DNA of 7,419 nt from contig CP070790.1 in assembly GCA_020346805.1 (NCBI GenBank), forward strand, positions 2,640,465 through 2,647,883, read 5' to 3'. Shown here one piece after another: positions 6,275 through 7,419 of this stretch. The DNA is from Planctomycetota bacterium (GTDB lineage: Bacteria; Planctomycetota; Phycisphaerae; UBA1845; PWPN01). A program made the translations under genes and the position numbers. The notes under the pieces were generated by a model that searched no databases, had not been told where the DNA came from, and was given only the letters and a program-made list of their open reading frames with translations. Position 1 is the first letter of the stretch, and every line of letters starts with the position of its first letter.

Positions 6275-7102
6275 ATGAAAGTAAAGGGCAATATCTATGA
6301 GATCTATGGGAAGATCCAACGTGTCTATCTGCAATATGCGGTGGGATTAGTTTTTGGATCACTTTGTTGCCTGGGATGTCACTCATCATCATTAAAACAA
6401 GTTGAATATGATAGCAAACCTACTCCGCTAAATAATATGGTCAAAGAAGTAGTACTTGGTATATCCGTGCAGGGTCGTCCGATTACATGTAATATTTTTG
6501 GTAACGGCGATGATGTCGTGCTCATCATCGCCAGCATTCACGGCAATGAGACGAGAGGTACACCCATAATCAGACACTTGGGGCTTTATCTTGAAAATAA
6601 TCCTGAATTACTCAACAATCGGCAGGTGCTTTTGATCCCGATGGCTAATCCCGACGGAATGATTCTCGGCACACGTTACAACGCCAATGGTATAGATCTC
6701 AACCGCAATTTTCCTGCTGCAAATTTTTCCAGGGGCAGACGTCATGGTGAATTCACCCTTTCCGAACCGGAAAGCCGAGCGATTTATAAAACTATACAAA
6801 CTTATAATCCCAGTCGAATTGTCAGCATTCATCAACCCAAAAATTGCATTGATTACGACGGTCCGTCCCAGGTTTTGGCAAAATTTATGGCCGATTGCTG
6901 TAACTTATATGTACGACGCATCGGCGGCCAATCCGGCTCGCTGGGTTCCTATGCCGGAATTTCTATAAATATTCCGATCATTACAGTGGAACTGCCAAAA
7001 TCAGCAAGCCAGCTTAATAGTGAAGATCTTTGGCATAAATACGGCAGAATGTTACTCGCTGCTATTACCTATCCGAAACCACCCCCGGAAAATATCAAAT
7101 GA
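6275..7102 (+). CDS. exported M14 zinc carboxypeptidase, MpaA-like (putative gamma-D-Glu-Dap amidase), probable lipoprotein
   Basis: The 275-residue protein has all the M14 metallocarboxypeptidase landmarks: H89 and E92 (SIHGNET) and H186 (SIHQP) as zinc ligands, N143-R144 in IDLNRNFPA for carboxylate binding, and E239 in ITVELP as the catalytic glutamate. The spacing, the GSLGSYAG segment (221-228) and the short length resemble murein peptide amidase A and relatives, which remove meso-diaminopimelate from L-Ala-gamma-D-Glu-Dap peptides. Unlike E. coli MpaA, which is cytoplasmic, this protein has an N-terminal hydrophobic segment (21-34) ending in CLGC at 32-35. This resembles a lipobox, though Cys at -3 and Leu at -2 are not canonical, so the lipid anchor is probable but not certain. 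The n-region is long (about 20 residues) and the Shine-Dalgarno is weak; no better Met start exists before the catalytic domain. Substrate is inferred from family resemblance; related M14 peptidases act on other peptides. Confidence 0.85.
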   Translation: MKVKGNIYEIYGKIQRVYLQYAVGLVFGSLCCLGCHSSSLKQVEYDSKPTPLNNMVKEVVLGISVQGRPITCNIFGNGDDVVLIIASIHGNETRGTPIIRHLGLYLENNPELLNNRQVLLIPMANPDGMILGTRYNANGIDLNRNFPAANFSRGRRHGEFTLSEPESRAIYKTIQTYNPSRIVSIHQPKNCIDYDGPSQVLAKFMADCCNLYVRRIGGQSGSLGSYAGISINIPIITVELPKSASQLNSEDLWHKYGRMLLAAITYPKPPPENIK

Positions 7103-7168
7103 ACGACAACTACTTCGCTAAGCCGTGGCATACATCAGCACATTCAACTGCAGGTAATGTAAAATAAG

Positions 7169-7177
7169 TGGTATAAT
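7169..7177 (+). promoter_or_regulatory. extended -10 promoter reading toward the right edge
   Basis: TGGTATAAT is a perfect extended -10, identical to the one in front of the amidase gene on the other strand. No recognisable -35 lies 16-18 bp upstream. The predicted transcript starts near 7184, after the peptidase gene, and would carry a leader of roughly 137-164 nt before the candidate starts at 7321 or 7348. Confidence 0.5.
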
Positions 7178-7226
7178 CAACATTGATTGTGGTGCTTTGC
7201 CGTATAAGTTATAGTTCAGGTTAACA

Positions 7227-7243
7227 TGATTCTTACAAAGGAT
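7227..7243 (+). repeat. 17-bp direct repeat, copy 1
   Basis: TGATTCTTACAAAGGAT matches copy 2 at 7306-7322 (TGATTCTTACAAAAGAT) at 16 of 17 positions. Copy starts are 79 bp apart, inside the predicted leader of the right-edge transcript. Confidence 0.6.
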
Positions 7244-7263
7244 TCCGCAATTCGAATAGTTGC

Positions 7264-7301
7264 CCAATAGTTTAGACAATTTATCGGGTAAATACTATTG
7301 G
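7264..7301. repeat. inverted repeat CCAATAGT / ACTATTGG
   Basis: Two perfect 8-bp arms (7264-7271 and 7294-7301) flank a 22-bp centre; a partial TTTA/TAAA match continues inside the arms. The element lies between the two copies of the direct repeat. It could be a paired regulator site or the stem of a leader-RNA hairpin; there is no T-run after it. Confidence 0.5.
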
Positions 7302-7305
7302 TGAG

Positions 7306-7322
7306 TGATTCTTACAAAAGAT
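7306..7322 (+). repeat. 17-bp direct repeat, copy 2
   Basis: TGATTCTTACAAAAGAT is the second copy. It runs into the ATG at 7321, so its purine end (AAAAG) sits directly against a possible start codon. The flanks outside the 17 bp are unrelated. Confidence 0.6.
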
Positions 7323-7419
7323 GTACGTCACTTTGGGAGTTGTTGCGATGCGTCAAATAGTAGATTCAACTATTTTATTACGTGTCTATTATAAGTCATG
7401 GCACTTCACGATGATAATG
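7321..7419 (+). CDS. possible start of an unknown gene, truncated by the right edge
   Basis: An open frame runs from ATG 7321 (or the in-frame ATG 7348) to the edge without a stop. ATG 7348 is the better start: GGGAG at 7335-7339 lies 8 nt upstream, a good Shine-Dalgarno. From there it reads M-R-Q-I-V-D-S-T-I-L-L-R-V-Y-Y-K-S-W. An extended -10 promoter lies at 7169-7177. Only 24-33 codons are visible and nothing is recognisable, so this may be chance; the following sequence decides it. Confidence 0.3.
   Translation, partial: MYVTLGVVAMRQIVDSTILLRVYYKSWHFTMIM
7355..7375. repeat. inverted repeat AAATAGT / ACTATTT
   Basis: Two 7-bp arms (7355-7361 and 7369-7375) surround a 7-bp centre. It shares the AATAGT/ACTATT core with the inverted repeat at 7264-7301. 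If the candidate gene at 7348 is real, this repeat is inside its coding sequence, which makes an operator role less likely. Confidence 0.4.

Larger units (their letters stand above)
7103..7419. other. repeat-rich downstream region
   Basis: The 317 bp after the peptidase gene hold an extended -10 promoter, a 17-bp direct repeat, five AATAGT/ACTATT hexamers in two inverted pairs plus one extra copy, and a possible gene start that runs off the edge. No terminator hairpin with a T-tract follows the peptidase stop codon. Confidence 0.6.

Noticed and set aside
6073..6392. Overlapping minus-strand open frames across the spacer and the start of the peptidase gene
   Set aside because: Low-complexity, unrelated translations, no Shine-Dalgarno, and overlap with the well-supported M14 gene.
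5043..7102. Two-gene operon of D-cysteine desulfhydrase and M14 peptidase
   Set aside because: The 224-bp spacer is longer than expected within an operon and has no shared signals, though co-transcription cannot be excluded because no terminator is seen.
7103..7419. CRISPR array or IS element end
   Set aside because: Only two copies of the direct repeat with a single 62-bp gap, and no transposase or terminal inverted repeats bounding a gene; insufficient for either.

Overview
The window reads like a piece of a Planctomycetota (probably Phycisphaerae-type) chromosome. The main clue is the large minus-strand protein. It is exported, multi-modular, and ends in a paired Asp-rich dockerin/EF-hand-like tail (DFDNDGDVDQEDF followed by a second DGDSDVDQEDF copy), a C-terminal signature I associate with that phylum. 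Ribosome binding sites are patchy (one excellent, the others weak or absent), which also fits. The taxonomic call is an inference from protein style; no rRNA or other marker is present.

Layout, left to right. (1) 1-867, plus strand: the C-terminal part of a PQQ-type beta-propeller protein cut by the window edge. (2) 868-969: a short gap between convergent genes with no convincing terminator. (3) 970-4719, minus strand: a 1249-residue secreted N-acetylmuramoyl-L-alanine amidase (Amidase_3 type). A golvesin/Xly CBD-like domain is inserted inside its catalytic domain, followed by a fibronectin type III domain, an amidotransferase-like alpha/beta domain, a beta-rich module and the dockerin-like tail. 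(4) 4720-5042: a divergent intergenic region with a strong Shine-Dalgarno and an extended -10 promoter for the amidase, plus a 17-bp palindrome in front of the next gene. (5) 5043-6050, plus strand: a PLP-dependent enzyme of the ACC deaminase/D-cysteine desulfhydrase family, whose specificity residues point to D-cysteine desulfhydrase. (6) 6051-6274: an AT-rich gap with a small hairpin near the next start. (7) 6275-7102, plus strand: an exported, probably lipid-anchored M14 zinc carboxypeptidase resembling murein peptide amidase (MpaA). (8) 7103-7419: a region with an extended -10 promoter, a 17-bp direct repeat, several AATAGT/ACTATT boxes arranged as inverted repeats, and a possible gene start running off the right edge.

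Taken together, the three complete genes share a plausible theme: release and breakdown of peptidoglycan stem peptides (MurNAc-L-Ala amidase, gamma-D-Glu-Dap-type carboxypeptidase) and handling of a D-amino acid (D-cysteine). They are not a single operon: the amidase is divergent and the two plus-strand genes are 224 bp apart, so the link is an inference. I see no mobile element, CRISPR array, tRNA or rRNA. I do not see a clear-cut new defence or metabolic system; the most unusual items are the nested amidase architecture and the repeat-rich region at the right end.
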